DNA from: a candidate division TA06 bacterium B3_TA06
GTDB lineage: Bacteria; Hydrothermota; Tepidihabitantia; B3-TA06
DNA: 64,000 bases
NCBI GenBank assembly: GCA_005223075.1
Contig: NJBO01000001.1
Location: forward strand, 124,001-188,000
Reading direction: 5' to 3'
Part shown: piece by piece, positions 25,679 to 33,360 of the stretch
Numbering within the stretch: position 1 is the stretch's first letter
Layout of the letters: each line of letters opens with the position of its first letter
The notes under the pieces: generated by a model
What the model was told of the DNA's origin: nothing
Seen by the model: the letters and a program-made list of their open reading frames with translations, nothing else
Database searches by the model: none
Translations under genes and position numbers: made by a program

Positions 25679-25816
25679 CTAACGGATCAAAATGCCCTTT
25701 TGAAGGGATGCTGACGTTTCGGACTCAACCCTGAGGAAGTAAACTCCAGGTGAGAAGTCATGGTGTGTTACTGGCCAGGTGATGGTGCCGGACGTCAGGT
25801 TTGAGTGCAACTCGTC
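25679..25816 (-). pseudogene. Remnant of a sorting-domain C-terminus
   Basis: The minus strand reads DELHSNLTSGTITW, then SPGVYFLRVESETSASLQK, then GILIR and a stop. This is the last part of a type IX-like sorting domain, closest to the end of the subtilase at 26435 (VDELHSDQPSGTIEW...GVYFIRDAES). No protein precedes it: upstream there is only the 11-bp tandem array. It is the leftover of a deleted secreted-protein gene. Confidence 0.75.
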
Positions 25817-25826
25817 GCAAAAAAGC

Positions 25827-25892
25827 TGGACAAAAGATGGTCAAAAGATGGTCAAAAGATGGACAAAAGTTGGACAAAAGTTGGACAAAAAT
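25827..25892. repeat. 11-bp tandem repeat, six units
   Basis: Six units of TGGACAAAAGA with small changes (TGGTCAAAAGA, TGGACAAAAGT). It directly abuts the sorting-domain remnant. A G/T-rich stretch follows to about 25930. Confidence 0.85.
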
Positions 25893-26434
25893 GGGGCGAT
25901 TTTGGGGTTTTTTGAGGTGTTTTGGGGTAAATCCCCGCCCCCTTAATCCCCCTCCACCGAGGAGGGGGAATTTTTAAATGAAGAAGGTCGGCGGGCCGAC
26001 ATTACGCGAAGCGCACAACCGAAAGTTGTGAACGTCAGCCCATACGATCTTGTCCACCTTCGATTACAACTCACAAATTATCTGTAGGGGCACGGCATGC
26101 CGTGCCCCTACCTTAGGATGGAGATATTAAACGGCCTGAAGAGGCCGTTCTACATTCCCCCGCCCCCTTTATCCCCCTATCCTATGGGGTGCAGTAAAGT
26201 TAGCACCCCAAGGGGCACACTGTCCACCGGGGAGGGGGAAATCTCAATCGTCGCAAGTTCCCCTTCCCTTGTGGAAGGGGTCGGCAACTCGCAGAGTTGA
26301 CGGGGGAAGGGGGAGGAATTATTTTGATCCCTCCGACCACTCTTAGGAGCGGCCACCTCCCTTAAATCCCCCCGCCCTTCGGGCACCCCCCTTCAGAAGG
26401 GGGGCAAAGCAGTATCAATGAGGATACAGGGGGA
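25893..26434. repeat. Repeat-filled intergenic region
   Basis: No gene. It holds several CCCCCTT/AAGGGGG inverted repeats (about 25930-25965, 26155-26180, 26260-26310, 26370-26405), a perfect palindrome C (26085-26110), and the ACGGCCTGAAGAGGCCGT hairpin (26131-26148). Confidence 0.55.
26085..26110. repeat. Palindrome C, copy 2
   Basis: Perfect 26-nt palindrome starting TAGGGGCACGG. Compared with the copy at 8199, A/T and C/G changes are mirrored on both arms. Confidence 0.75.
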
Positions 26435-27964
26435 TCAACGAACCAGCACCGCCTTTTGGGTAGTTGAGCTTTCTGCGTCCCTGATGAAATACACCCCAGG
26501 CCCGTAACACTCACCCCACTCGATGGTGCCAGACGGCTGGTCTGAGTGCAGTTCGTCAACCTTGCGGCCTGTGGCATCGAAGACCGAAGCTGAGAAGCCT
26601 TGGGGGTAATCGGAATATCGCAGGGTGATTTGGCGTCCGACCGATGAAGTGATCTGCCAGCTAGATAGGTGCGTTACGGGTGTTACGGGTGTTACGGGTT
26701 CGGCGATGCTGACAGAGTCAATGCCCAGCGCCCTCATCGAGTTCATTCTTAAAACTTTTCCCTTATCGATTTGGATTGTGTCAGCTGAATTTAATATCCG
26801 ATCCCAGATTTGTTGATTTATCCAATCAGGATGAACATCCCAAATTAATGCAGCAAGTCCAGCCACATGTGGTGTTGCATCTGAGGTCCCAGAATGTGTT
26901 GCATAAGTTCCATCTTCCTCAGTTGTTAAAACATTTGCTCCTGGGGCATAAATATCAACACTTGATCCATAATTTGATTTTGACCATCTTGAATCTGAAG
27001 AAGTTGTAGCACCTATGCTCATAACATGTTCATAAGCTGCTGGATAAAGTTTATCGTTAGTGTTTTCATTTCCTGCTACAGCACATAAAAAAACACCATT
27101 TTCCCAAGCATAATCTGTTGCAGTTTTATATTCCTCCGAAAAATTATAACTCCCTAAACTTATATTAATTATTGGGATATTATTATCTGCGGCATAATAA
27201 ACAGCATTTATTACCCAACTAGTCTTTATAGCCCCGCTATTGTTAGATACTCTTAAAGGTATGATCAGACAATTTCCAGCAACACCAGCAATTCCTTTAT
27301 TATTATCTATTTTTGCTCCTGCAATTCCAGAAACATGGGTTCCATGCCCATTTCCATCTTCTATATTTATGTTATTATTATAAAAATTATAACTAAACTC
27401 AAAATTTATATTATCAACTAAATCTTCATGATCAGTATCAATTCCTGTGTCAATAATTCCAACCTTAACTCCATCGGCGGTCGAGACGTTCCAAGCCCAG
27501 TTGGTTTTTGTTATTCTCATGTTCCACTGCTGATTATATAAAGGGTCGTTTGGGGTGTATGGCTCAGAAAACGAATCCGGCATGAAGAAGTAGCTTTCGG
27601 TTTCCTCCTCAATGTCAGGTTCAACCTCTCTGGTGGGGATGGAATCCACATACTCCACCCCTTCAAGACCCTCCAACTCTTCAACTAAACTATCCTGAAC
27701 CTCTTGCAGTTCTTCAGGGAAGGTCACGATGTAGTAGCACCCGAATAACTCCAGCACCTCTTCAGACGGGTTGGGATAGGTAATCAAAGGGCCAACGCTA
27801 AGACCGTTCTCCTCAACAAACGCCTGAAGCGCCTCGGAATCCGGGGCCTTGATGATGAACTCGTTGGTTTCGATTGCATCTTCCGCTGCGCTTATTCCTA
27901 AAGGAATCAACAAGGCCAAGATCACCGCTCCCACTACTATCCTCAGAACTATTGAGTGACGCAC
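26435..27964 (-). CDS. Secreted subtilisin-family (S8) protease with sorting domain
   Basis: Secreted serine protease of 509 residues. A signal peptide (about 1-26) and a propeptide (about 30-125, containing EFIIKAPDSEALQAF) precede the S8 domain. The catalytic triad is Asp172 (IIDTGIDTDHED), His207 (GNGHGTHVSG) and Ser361 (SGTSDATPHVAG); AVAGNEN carries the oxyanion Asn. The last 75 residues form a type IX-like sorting domain, with a VTPVTPVT linker encoded by a GGGTGTTAC tandem repeat. The DNA for the catalytic core (about 26880-27440) is much richer in A/T than the parts for the propeptide and tail, suggesting a domain exchange. A GTG start with AAGGAGGC is used. Confidence 0.93.
   Translation of the reverse strand: MRHSIVLRIVVGAVILALLIPLGISAAEDAIETNEFIIKAPDSEALQAFVEENGLSVGPLITYPNPSEEVLELFGCYYIVTFPEELQEVQDSLVEELEGLEGVEYVDSIPTREVEPDIEEETESYFFMPDSFSEPYTPNDPLYNQQWNMRITKTNWAWNVSTADGVKVGIIDTGIDTDHEDLVDNINFEFSYNFYNNNINIEDGNGHGTHVSGIAGAKIDNNKGIAGVAGNCLIIPLRVSNNSGAIKTSWVINAVYYAADNNIPIINISLGSYNFSEEYKTATDYAWENGVFLCAVAGNENTNDKLYPAAYEHVMSIGATTSSDSRWSKSNYGSSVDIYAPGANVLTTEEDGTYATHSGTSDATPHVAGLAALIWDVHPDWINQQIWDRILNSADTIQIDKGKVLRMNSMRALGIDSVSIAEPVTPVTPVTHLSSWQITSSVGRQITLRYSDYPQGFSASVFDATGRKVDELHSDQPSGTIEWGECYGPGVYFIRDAESSTTQKAVLVR
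26671..26702. repeat. GGGTGTTAC tandem repeat inside the subtilase gene
   Basis: About three units of a 10-bp GTGTTACGGG motif encode the Pro-Val-Thr linker of the protease. Related arrays lie at 28062-28090, 35963-35976, 36583-36604, 58951-58965 and 59060-59085. Confidence 0.7.
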
Positions 27965-27985
27965 AGCGCCTCCTTGATTCAGAAA

Positions 27986-28013
27986 ATCATATACGGATTG
28001 CGAGAGATGTCAA
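27986..28013 (-). promoter_or_regulatory. Promoter of the subtilase gene
   Basis: On the minus strand TTGACA (28013-28008), 16-nt spacer, TATGAT (27991-27986). It is divergent from the tRNA-Pro(CGG) promoter. Confidence 0.75.
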
Positions 28014-28031
28014 GGCCACAAAATTTTGCTG

Positions 28032-28060
28032 TTGACAACTTCTCGCAGGCATCGTATAAT
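28032..28060 (+). promoter_or_regulatory. Promoter of tRNA-Pro(CGG)-hpt operon
   Basis: Perfect TTGACA (28032-28037), 17-nt spacer, perfect TATAAT (28055-28060). Expected +1 is about 28067, inside a GGTGTTAC tandem array. Confidence 0.9.
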
Positions 28061-28093
28061 TCGGTGTTACGGTGTTACGGTGTTACGGGATTG

Positions 28094-28168
28094 CGGGGCG
28101 TAGCGCAGCATGGTTAGCGCGCTTGGTTCGGGACCAAGAGGCCGGTGGTTCAAATCCACTCGCCCCGA
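28094..28168 (+). tRNA. tRNA-Pro (anticodon CGG)
   Basis: Cloverleaf of 75 nt: acceptor CGGGGCG/CGCCCCG, anticodon stem CTTGG/CCAAG with loop TTCGGGA, T-arm GGTGG TTCAAAT CCACT (one G-T pair), discriminator A. CCA is not encoded. Only seven bases separate it from the hpt ATG, so tRNA and mRNA share one transcript. Confidence 0.97.
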
Positions 28169-28175
28169 TTTCACG

Positions 28176-28709
28176 ATGGAGAGAGACCCTCAAATAATCC
28201 CGCTTTTCACTGCGGAGGAGATCGCCGACCGAGTGGCGGAGCTTGGTGCGGAAATCACCGAGGACTATGCAGGCAAGAATCCGTTGCTGGTTGGAATCCT
28301 CAAGGGGGCGTGGATGTTTCTGGCAGATCTTACGCGGGCGATGACCATCCCACATCAGTGCGACTTCATCCGGGTATCAAGCTACGGATCAGGGACCGAG
28401 TCCTCGGGTGAGGTGCGCCTCCTGACCGATCTTTCCACCCCAATTAGAGGTCGCCATGTGATCTTGATAGAGGACATCGTAGACACCGGCCACACACTTG
28501 CCAACATCGTAAATCGATTAAAGGAACGTGAACCTTCTTCCATCGCCGTGTGCTCACTGCTGGACAAGCCCGAGCGCAGGGAAGTGGCGGTTCATATAGA
28601 CTACCTGGGTTTCACCGTTCCCAACAAGTTCGTTGTCGGTTACGGGTTGGACTGGGACGAGCGTTTCCGGCATCTGCCATACATAGGTTACCTGGAGTTC
28701 GGGGAGTAG
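28176..28709 (+). CDS. hpt: Hypoxanthine phosphoribosyltransferase
   Basis: Purine-salvage enzyme of 177 residues making IMP/GMP from hypoxanthine/guanine and PRPP. The PRPP-binding motif is VILIEDIVDTGHTL (about 96-109), the pyrophosphate loop LVGILKGAWMFLADL and the base-contact KFVVGYGLDWDERFRHLPYIG. Length is standard. The ATG follows tRNA-Pro by 7 nt and has no ribosome-binding site; tRNA 3' processing would leave an almost leaderless mRNA. The genes downstream (LOG-like, acylphosphatase) are closely spaced, suggesting one operon. Confidence 0.95.
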   Translation: MERDPQIIPLFTAEEIADRVAELGAEITEDYAGKNPLLVGILKGAWMFLADLTRAMTIPHQCDFIRVSSYGSGTESSGEVRLLTDLSTPIRGRHVILIEDIVDTGHTLANIVNRLKEREPSSIAVCSLLDKPERREVAVHIDYLGFTVPNKFVVGYGLDWDERFRHLPYIGYLEFGE

Positions 28710-28713
28710 ATTT

Positions 28714-29178
28714 ATGGAAGAGAGCCGCAACATCCAGATAGGGGTGATAGGCGGCAGGTTCTGCAGAGATAAGGTCGCCCGGATTGCCGAGGAGTTGGGA
28801 CGACTGATCGCTGAACAGGGTTGGACGTTAATCTGCGGTGGACGCGGCGGTGTGATGGAGGCGGCGTGTAAGGGAGCGATCAAGGCAGGTGGAGTGACTA
28901 TAGGCGTGCTGCCGGACTCAAACGCCTCAAAGGCCAATCCATACCTTACCCATACGATTGTTACGGGCATGGGCGAGGGACGCAACATCATCATCGTTCA
29001 TTCGGCAGATGCACTGGTAGCGGTTGACGGCAAGTACGGAACGCTGTCAGAGATCGCCTTAGCACTCGCCCGCAAGAAGCCGGTGTTCGGGATAGGGACA
29101 TGGGATATATCAGGGGTAAAGATGGTCAAGGATCCAGCCGATGCAATCGAACGAATCAAGGAGGTGCTCGGTGAGTGA
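28714..29178 (+). CDS. LOG/TIGR00725-family nucleotide-binding protein
   Basis: Rossmann-like protein of 154 residues of the TIGR00725 branch of the LOG (lysine decarboxylase-like) superfamily. It has IGVIGGRFC near the start, the PGGxGTxxE-related loops LICGGRGGVMEAACKGA and ADALVAVDGKYGTLSEIALALA, and KKPVFGIGTW. Better-known LOG proteins release adenine-type bases from nucleoside 5'-phosphates; this branch has no proven activity. Placement just after hpt is consistent with nucleotide metabolism. The stop overlaps the acylphosphatase start. Confidence 0.85.
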   Translation: MEESRNIQIGVIGGRFCRDKVARIAEELGRLIAEQGWTLICGGRGGVMEAACKGAIKAGGVTIGVLPDSNASKANPYLTHTIVTGMGEGRNIIIVHSADALVAVDGKYGTLSEIALALARKKPVFGIGTWDISGVKMVKDPADAIERIKEVLGE

Positions 29179-29458
29179 TGCCAGAGTGCATACAGTGGTC
29201 TGCGGGGTTGTTCAGGGTGTGAATTTTCGCTACTTCACGGTTAGACTGGCGCAAAGGCTGAACTTAACCGGCTGGGTTCGTAACCTTGGATACGAGCGGG
29301 TGGAGACGGTTGCTGAAGGACCAAGGGACGCTCTTAATGCGTTTCTTGAGGAACTGAGAATTGGACCTTCATCTGCGCGCGTTACCAGGGTGGATGTGGA
29401 ATGGCAAAAACCCACCCACGAGTTCAGCGATTTCCGAGTCACCTACGAGGAATGGTAG
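29171..29458 (+). CDS. acyP: Acylphosphatase
   Basis: Small hydrolase of 95 residues cleaving acyl phosphates such as carbamoyl phosphate or acetyl phosphate. The signature VVCGVVQGVNFRYFTVRLAQ holds the catalytic Arg, GWVRNLGYERVETVAEG follows with the catalytic Asn, and the protein ends DFRVTYEEW. The GTG start overlaps the upstream stop by 8 nt, which indicates translational coupling to the LOG-like gene. This is the last gene of the tRNA-Pro-hpt operon. Confidence 0.93.
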   Translation: MSDARVHTVVCGVVQGVNFRYFTVRLAQRLNLTGWVRNLGYERVETVAEGPRDALNAFLEELRIGPSSARVTRVDVEWQKPTHEFSDFRVTYEEW

Positions 29459-29545
29459 AGATGAAACCGCAGATGAGAACTCCTGAGAAGTCGTTCTCGC
29501 CATAGGCGTTCGCAGATTACTCAGATTAATCTGAATAAGAAGTGA

Positions 29546-29953
29546 ATGGTGATAAAGGACAAGAGAACCTACGATATAATCGGTGCGGCAATGGAAGTTC
29601 ATCGCCAGTTAGGAAATGGTTTTCTCGAAGCAGTCTATCAGGAGGCCCTTGCGACAGAATTTACAGCCAGAGGCATTCCATTTAAGCGTGAAGTTGAATT
29701 ACCCGTATTCTATAAAAATCAGCAACTCAACACTTCTTATCGTGCCGACTTCATTTGTTACGATTCAATCATTGTTGAGCTCAAGACCGTATCCCATTTG
29801 GGGAAGATCGAAGAAGCTCAAGTAATTAATTATCTCAAAGCAACCGGATTGGAACTAGGAATCCTCCTCAATTTCGCCGCTCCCTCTCTCGAATACAAAA
29901 GGTTTATCAACTCAAAAGAAAAACCACAGATTACACAGACTAACGTAGAATAG
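29546..29953 (+). CDS. GxxExxY protein
   Basis: Protein of 135 residues of the GxxExxY family, which belongs to the PD-(D/E)XK nuclease-like fold (PDDEXK_3). The naming motif is GNGFLEAVYQEAL (about 24-36); the core nuclease-type residues are in YRADFICYDSIIVELKTVSHL (Asp ... Glu-x-Lys). The function is unknown. Both flanks carry the 'CAGATTACACAGAT' repeat type, and the last codons (KPQITQTNVE) are encoded by a repeat copy. No good ribosome-binding site is seen. It is likely a small selfish or mobile-repeat-associated gene rather than part of the hpt operon. Confidence 0.85.
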   Translation: MVIKDKRTYDIIGAAMEVHRQLGNGFLEAVYQEALATEFTARGIPFKREVELPVFYKNQQLNTSYRADFICYDSIIVELKTVSHLGKIEEAQVINYLKATGLELGILLNFAAPSLEYKRFINSKEKPQITQTNVE

Positions 29954-30120
29954 AAATAGATTAACCCAATCCGTGAAATCGGCGTAATCTGCGGTTAAAG
30001 AACCTTCCCTTTCACCCCACCGTTCCAAAGGGGAACAAATAAAACCACAGATTACACAGATGGACACAGATCAATTCGAATAGAACAATCCGTGAAATCG
30101 GCGTAATCTGCGGTTAAAGT
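29925..30120. repeat. Tandem pair of ~80-bp inverted-repeat units
   Basis: Two units (about 29921-30000 and 30041-30120) each begin ACCACAGATTACACAGA and end GGCGTAATCTGCGGTTAAAG; start and end are inverted repeats of each other. They lie directly after the GxxExxY gene. A single related copy is at 29505-29530 before it and another at 3529-3560. Confidence 0.7.
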
Positions 30121-30121
30121 C

Positions 30122-30622
30122 CTATCCCAATCCTAGTTTCTTGCGTGTCGCCGGGATCAATCCGCCCTGCCCGATGAGATCGAGGATGAAGCGAGGCAAT
30201 GGCTCAAACGATAGTCCCTTGCCCGTAGTAAGGTTCTTCAACTTGCCTTGAGCAAGGTCAACCGTGATCTCATCCCCTTCCTCAACATGCTCGCGGATGC
30301 CGGGCACCACAGCGATAGGCAGACCGAGGTTGATGGCGTTGCGGTAGAAGATGCGGGCAAACGAAGAGGCAACCACGCAGGCGATGCCGAAGTAGCGGAT
30401 GGCGGTGGCCGCCTGCTCGCGGGAGGAGCCGCAGCCGAAGTATTTGCCGGCAACGATCACGTCCCCCGGCTTGGCCTTTTGGCGGAAGTCAGGGTAGACC
30501 GTCTCGAACAGATACTTGGGGGTCTCCTCGGCGTCGGTTATGGACATGTAGCGACCAGGGTAGATAACGTCGGTGTTCACGTCGTCCGGGAATATCCATG
30601 CTTTTCCTTTAACAGGTTCCAT
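30122..30622 (-). CDS. Aconitase-family dehydratase small subunit (LeuD/DmdB-like)
   Basis: Swivelling-domain subunit of 166 residues of a two-subunit hydro-lyase. Motifs include FPDDVNTDVIYPGRYM, YFGCGSSREQAATAI (substrate-binding Ser-Arg loop) and ARIFYRNAINLGLPI. It pairs with the large subunit whose stop is one base upstream of this ATG. GGAGGCG precedes the start. The length fits the short archaeal/clostridial LeuD type. It could be isopropylmalate isomerase, but the neighbouring lyase points to another 2-hydroxyacid (see the lyase entry). Confidence 0.88.
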   Translation of the reverse strand: MEPVKGKAWIFPDDVNTDVIYPGRYMSITDAEETPKYLFETVYPDFRQKAKPGDVIVAGKYFGCGSSREQAATAIRYFGIACVVASSFARIFYRNAINLGLPIAVVPGIREHVEEGDEITVDLAQGKLKNLTTGKGLSFEPLPRFILDLIGQGGLIPATRKKLGLG

Positions 30623-30623
30623 G

Positions 30624-31898
30624 TTACGCCTCCAGATATCTGCGGGGGTCAGCCAGTTTGCCCTCGATTGCCGACGCTGCCACGGTAGCAGGCGACGCCA
30701 GATACAGGAACGCATCAGCCGAGCCCATTCGGCCCTGGAAGTTGCGGTTGGTTGATGTTACCGCCGCCTCACCCGGAGCAAGGCATCCCTGATGAGCGCC
30801 CAGACAGGGTCCGCATCCGGCGTTGACTATTACCGCGCCAGCGTCTATCAGGGTTTCGATGATTCCCCGCTTGAGCGCTTCGCGGTAGATGCTCCACGAA
30901 GCGGGAACAACCAGCAGGCGGACTTCAGGGTGGACATTTTTACCTTTAAGGATTCGGGCCGCCTCGCGTAAATCCTCCAGCCTGCCGTTGGTGCACGAAC
31001 CGATCACCGCCTGGTTGATCTTGGCGCCTCGGACTTCTGAGATGCCCTCGACGTTATCCACCTGATGGGGGCAGGCAAGCTGGGGTTCCAGGTCGGATAC
31101 GTCGAAGGTGTGCTCAGACAGGTAAGTGGCATCAGGATCAGGGGTAATCATCTCGTAGGGACCCTTGGCACGGGTCTTAACGTAGGACTCGGTAACCTTA
31201 TCCGGAATGATGAACGCTACCTTGGCTCCGGCCTCCATGGCCAGGTTGGAGATAACCATGCGGGAGGCGATGGACATGGAGGATATGGTATCCCCGGAGT
31301 ACTCCATCGCCTTGTAGTCGGCGCCGTCGGCACCGATGGTGCCTATGATGTTGAGAATCACGTCCTTGGCGTAAACACCACGAGGCAGCTTGCCCTCGAC
31401 GACAATCTTCAGGGTCTCGGGAACAAGAAGCCAGAGCTCTCCTGTGGCCCATACAGCGGCCATCTCGGTAGCGCCGATGCCGGTGGCAAACGCACTCAGA
31501 GCTCCGGCGGTGGTGGTGTGGGAGTCGGTTCCCACGAGGAGGATGCCCGGGCGGGAGAACCCCTCCTCCACGAGTACTTGATGGCAGACTCCAACGTTGA
31601 TGTCGTAAAAATTCTTGATACCCTGGGCCTTTACGAACTCGCGAAGCTCCTTCTGTCCGATGGCGGTGCGCTCCGATTCTGCCGGCACCCGGTGATCGAA
31701 GATGATGACGATCCTGTCCGGGTCCCACACTTTTTCTACACCGATCTTCTCGAAGGATTTCTTGACCATGCGGCCGTTCTCGTGCGACATGGCAACGTCC
31801 ACCTTGGCCTGCACGATCTCACCGGCGGAAACGGTATCTTTGCCTGACTTCTTTGCTAGAATCTTTTCGGCAAGGGTCAGCGGACTCGTCATTCCCAT
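30624..31898 (-). CDS. Aconitase-family dehydratase large subunit (LeuC/DmdA-like)
   Basis: Iron-sulfur hydro-lyase subunit of 424 residues, type-2 LeuC length. Motifs are IIFDHRVPAESERTA, GTDSHTTTAGALSAFATGIG, IGSCTNGRLEDLR (first cluster Cys) and NAGCGPCLGAHQG (the other two Cys), giving a labile [4Fe-4S]. Together with the small subunit it should shift a hydroxyl group through dehydration and rehydration of a C4-C6 dicarboxylic acid. Candidates are isopropylmalate, citramalate/2,3-dimethylmalate or methylcitrate-type acids. It sits 8 nt after the lyase gene in one operon. Confidence 0.9.
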   Translation of the reverse strand: MGMTSPLTLAEKILAKKSGKDTVSAGEIVQAKVDVAMSHENGRMVKKSFEKIGVEKVWDPDRIVIIFDHRVPAESERTAIGQKELREFVKAQGIKNFYDINVGVCHQVLVEEGFSRPGILLVGTDSHTTTAGALSAFATGIGATEMAAVWATGELWLLVPETLKIVVEGKLPRGVYAKDVILNIIGTIGADGADYKAMEYSGDTISSMSIASRMVISNLAMEAGAKVAFIIPDKVTESYVKTRAKGPYEMITPDPDATYLSEHTFDVSDLEPQLACPHQVDNVEGISEVRGAKINQAVIGSCTNGRLEDLREAARILKGKNVHPEVRLLVVPASWSIYREALKRGIIETLIDAGAVIVNAGCGPCLGAHQGCLAPGEAAVTSTNRNFQGRMGSADAFLYLASPATVAASAIEGKLADPRRYLEA

Positions 31899-31906
31899 GA
31901 TGACTC

Positions 31907-32818
31907 CTACTTACCTTTATACTTCTGCTCAACCACCGATTTAGGCAGGAAGCGCTTTTCCAGTTCCTTGTATTCTGGCAGACCAACGAACCGCTTGAAC
32001 TCATCGAACGTGCATAAGAGATCGGTGCGGTCGGGCATGATGCCGCGTTCTTTGAGCACGGATAAGTACTCGCGCAGCCACTTGGTAACCACAAATATGG
32101 TTCCCACGGGAACGGAAACACGGGCAACGCCCAGTTCTCTAAGCTCCTCGATAGGGATAAGCGGGGTCTTGCCGCCAACGACGGAATCAAACAGATTTAT
32201 GGATAGCGGCGCATTGATCTTGGAGACAGCATCTCTGATCATCTCCTTGTCGGTTGGCGCCTCGAGGAATATCATGTCCGCGCCCGCCCTGGCATAGGCG
32301 TTGGCGCGATGGATGGCGTCCTCGTAGCCGGTTACAGCGATGGCGTCGGTGCGGGCGTTTATTACGAAGTCAGGATCAAGGTCCTTGCGGACCTGGACCG
32401 CCGCCTCGATCTTTAAGACCATCTCCTCCTCGGATACCAGCTGCTTACCCTCCATGTGTCCGCAGCGTTTGGGGAATACCTGATCCTCCAGATTGACCCC
32501 TGCCGCACCTACCTGGATGAAATCCTGGACGGTGCGGATCACGTTCAGCGCGTTGCCAAACCCGGTGTCGCCGTCTCCCATCACCGGGATGCTAACCGCC
32601 TGGGCTATCCGCCAGGTGATGTTGACCACTTCGTTCCAGCCGAGCAGCCCCACGTCAGGTTTGCCTAAAAGGCACGCAGATACGCCGAAACCGGAAACCT
32701 GGGTAAGTTCGAACCCGGCCTCCTCGATCAGTTTGGCCGAAAGTACGTCGTAACAGCCCGGTGCAACCACCGCGCGGCGCTCGTTAATCATCTTTTTCAG
32801 CTGCGTTGTTTTCTTCAC
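31907..32818 (-). CDS. Isocitrate lyase/PEP mutase superfamily lyase (PrpB/Dml-like)
   Basis: TIM-barrel lyase of 303 residues. The superfamily motif FPKRCGHMEG holds the catalytic Cys (KRCGH), preceded by VMGDGDTGFGNALNV and VNLEDQ (Mg-binding acids). This type cleaves 2-hydroxy-acids: methylisocitrate (PrpB) or 2,3-dimethylmalate (Dml). Being first in an operon with a two-subunit aconitase-type dehydratase resembles the dimethylmalate dehydratase/lyase arrangement of nicotinate fermenters; a methylcitrate-type isomerise-and-cleave pathway is the alternative. The start is a GTG with GGAGGACGT upstream. Confidence 0.88.
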   Translation of the reverse strand: MKKTTQLKKMINERRAVVAPGCYDVLSAKLIEEAGFELTQVSGFGVSACLLGKPDVGLLGWNEVVNITWRIAQAVSIPVMGDGDTGFGNALNVIRTVQDFIQVGAAGVNLEDQVFPKRCGHMEGKQLVSEEEMVLKIEAAVQVRKDLDPDFVINARTDAIAVTGYEDAIHRANAYARAGADMIFLEAPTDKEMIRDAVSKINAPLSINLFDSVVGGKTPLIPIEELRELGVARVSVPVGTIFVVTKWLREYLSVLKERGIMPDRTDLLCTFDEFKRFVGLPEYKELEKRFLPKSVVEQKYKGK

Positions 32819-32853
32819 GTACGTCCTCCGATTCAGGTTTCAAATTCCCGGTG

Positions 32854-32881
32854 AGTATAGGCTTCGGGAATTGGAAGTCAA
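32854..32881 (-). promoter_or_regulatory. Promoter of the lyase-dehydratase operon
   Basis: On the minus strand TTGACT (32881-32876), 16-nt spacer, TATACT (32859-32854). Confidence 0.8.
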
Positions 32882-32892
32882 GAAACATATAC

Positions 32893-32920
32893 TTGACAGC
32901 GTCATCCTTGCTAGTATAGT
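32893..32920 (+). promoter_or_regulatory. Promoter of the VOC-protein gene at 32948
   Basis: Perfect TTGACA (32893-32898), 16-nt spacer, TATAGT (32915-32920). It is divergent from, and only 11 bp away from, the lyase promoter, so one regulator could act on both. Confidence 0.85.
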
Positions 32921-32947
32921 GCTGGATAAAGAATTAAGGAGGAGACT

Positions 32948-33316
32948 ATGTTCAAAAGCATTCACACCATCGCGGTGTACGTTTCGGACATGGAGCGGGC
33001 CAGGAGGTTCTACACCGGGACCCTCGGTTTCGATGTCAGGGTGGATCTCGGTCCTACCCTCTGTTTCCTTATCTCCAAATCAGGCAATATCAATATCTAC
33101 CTTGAGGCCGGTCATAAACCCAATCCGGTAGATAACAAGGGTACCCATTTGAGTTTTTTCCTCGAGACCGATAAGTCGGCTCAGAAGACGTTCGACGCGC
33201 TCAAGGCGGCGGGTGTAGAAATCCTGAACGATGCGCCTGAGGAGGTAGGAGACGGGGTTTTTGCCTTCCAGTTCCTTGACCCGGACGGAAATATACTGGA
33301 AGCAACCGGACACTGA
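32948..33316 (+). CDS. VOC-family (glyoxalase/dioxygenase-like) protein
   Basis: Single-domain vicinal-oxygen-chelate protein of 122 residues. It starts SIHTIAVYVSDMERARRFYTGTLGFDVR (first metal His in HTIAVYV), has a middle THLSFFLETD and ends FQFLDPDGNILEATGH with the metal-binding Glu in the usual place. VOC proteins use a metal to isomerise or open small substrates, or bind drugs; the substrate here is unknown. AAGGAGGAG precedes the ATG. Being divergent from the lyase operon it might process a related acid, which is inference. Confidence 0.85.
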   Translation: MFKSIHTIAVYVSDMERARRFYTGTLGFDVRVDLGPTLCFLISKSGNINIYLEAGHKPNPVDNKGTHLSFFLETDKSAQKTFDALKAAGVEILNDAPEEVGDGVFAFQFLDPDGNILEATGH

Positions 33317-33360
33317 CCGTTAAGAATATGCAGAGGCGACGCGTGCGTCCCCCCTGCAAC

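Noticed and set aside
25827-25892. Tandem array considered as a CRISPR
   Set aside because: Units are only 11 bp with no spacers and no cas genes are present.
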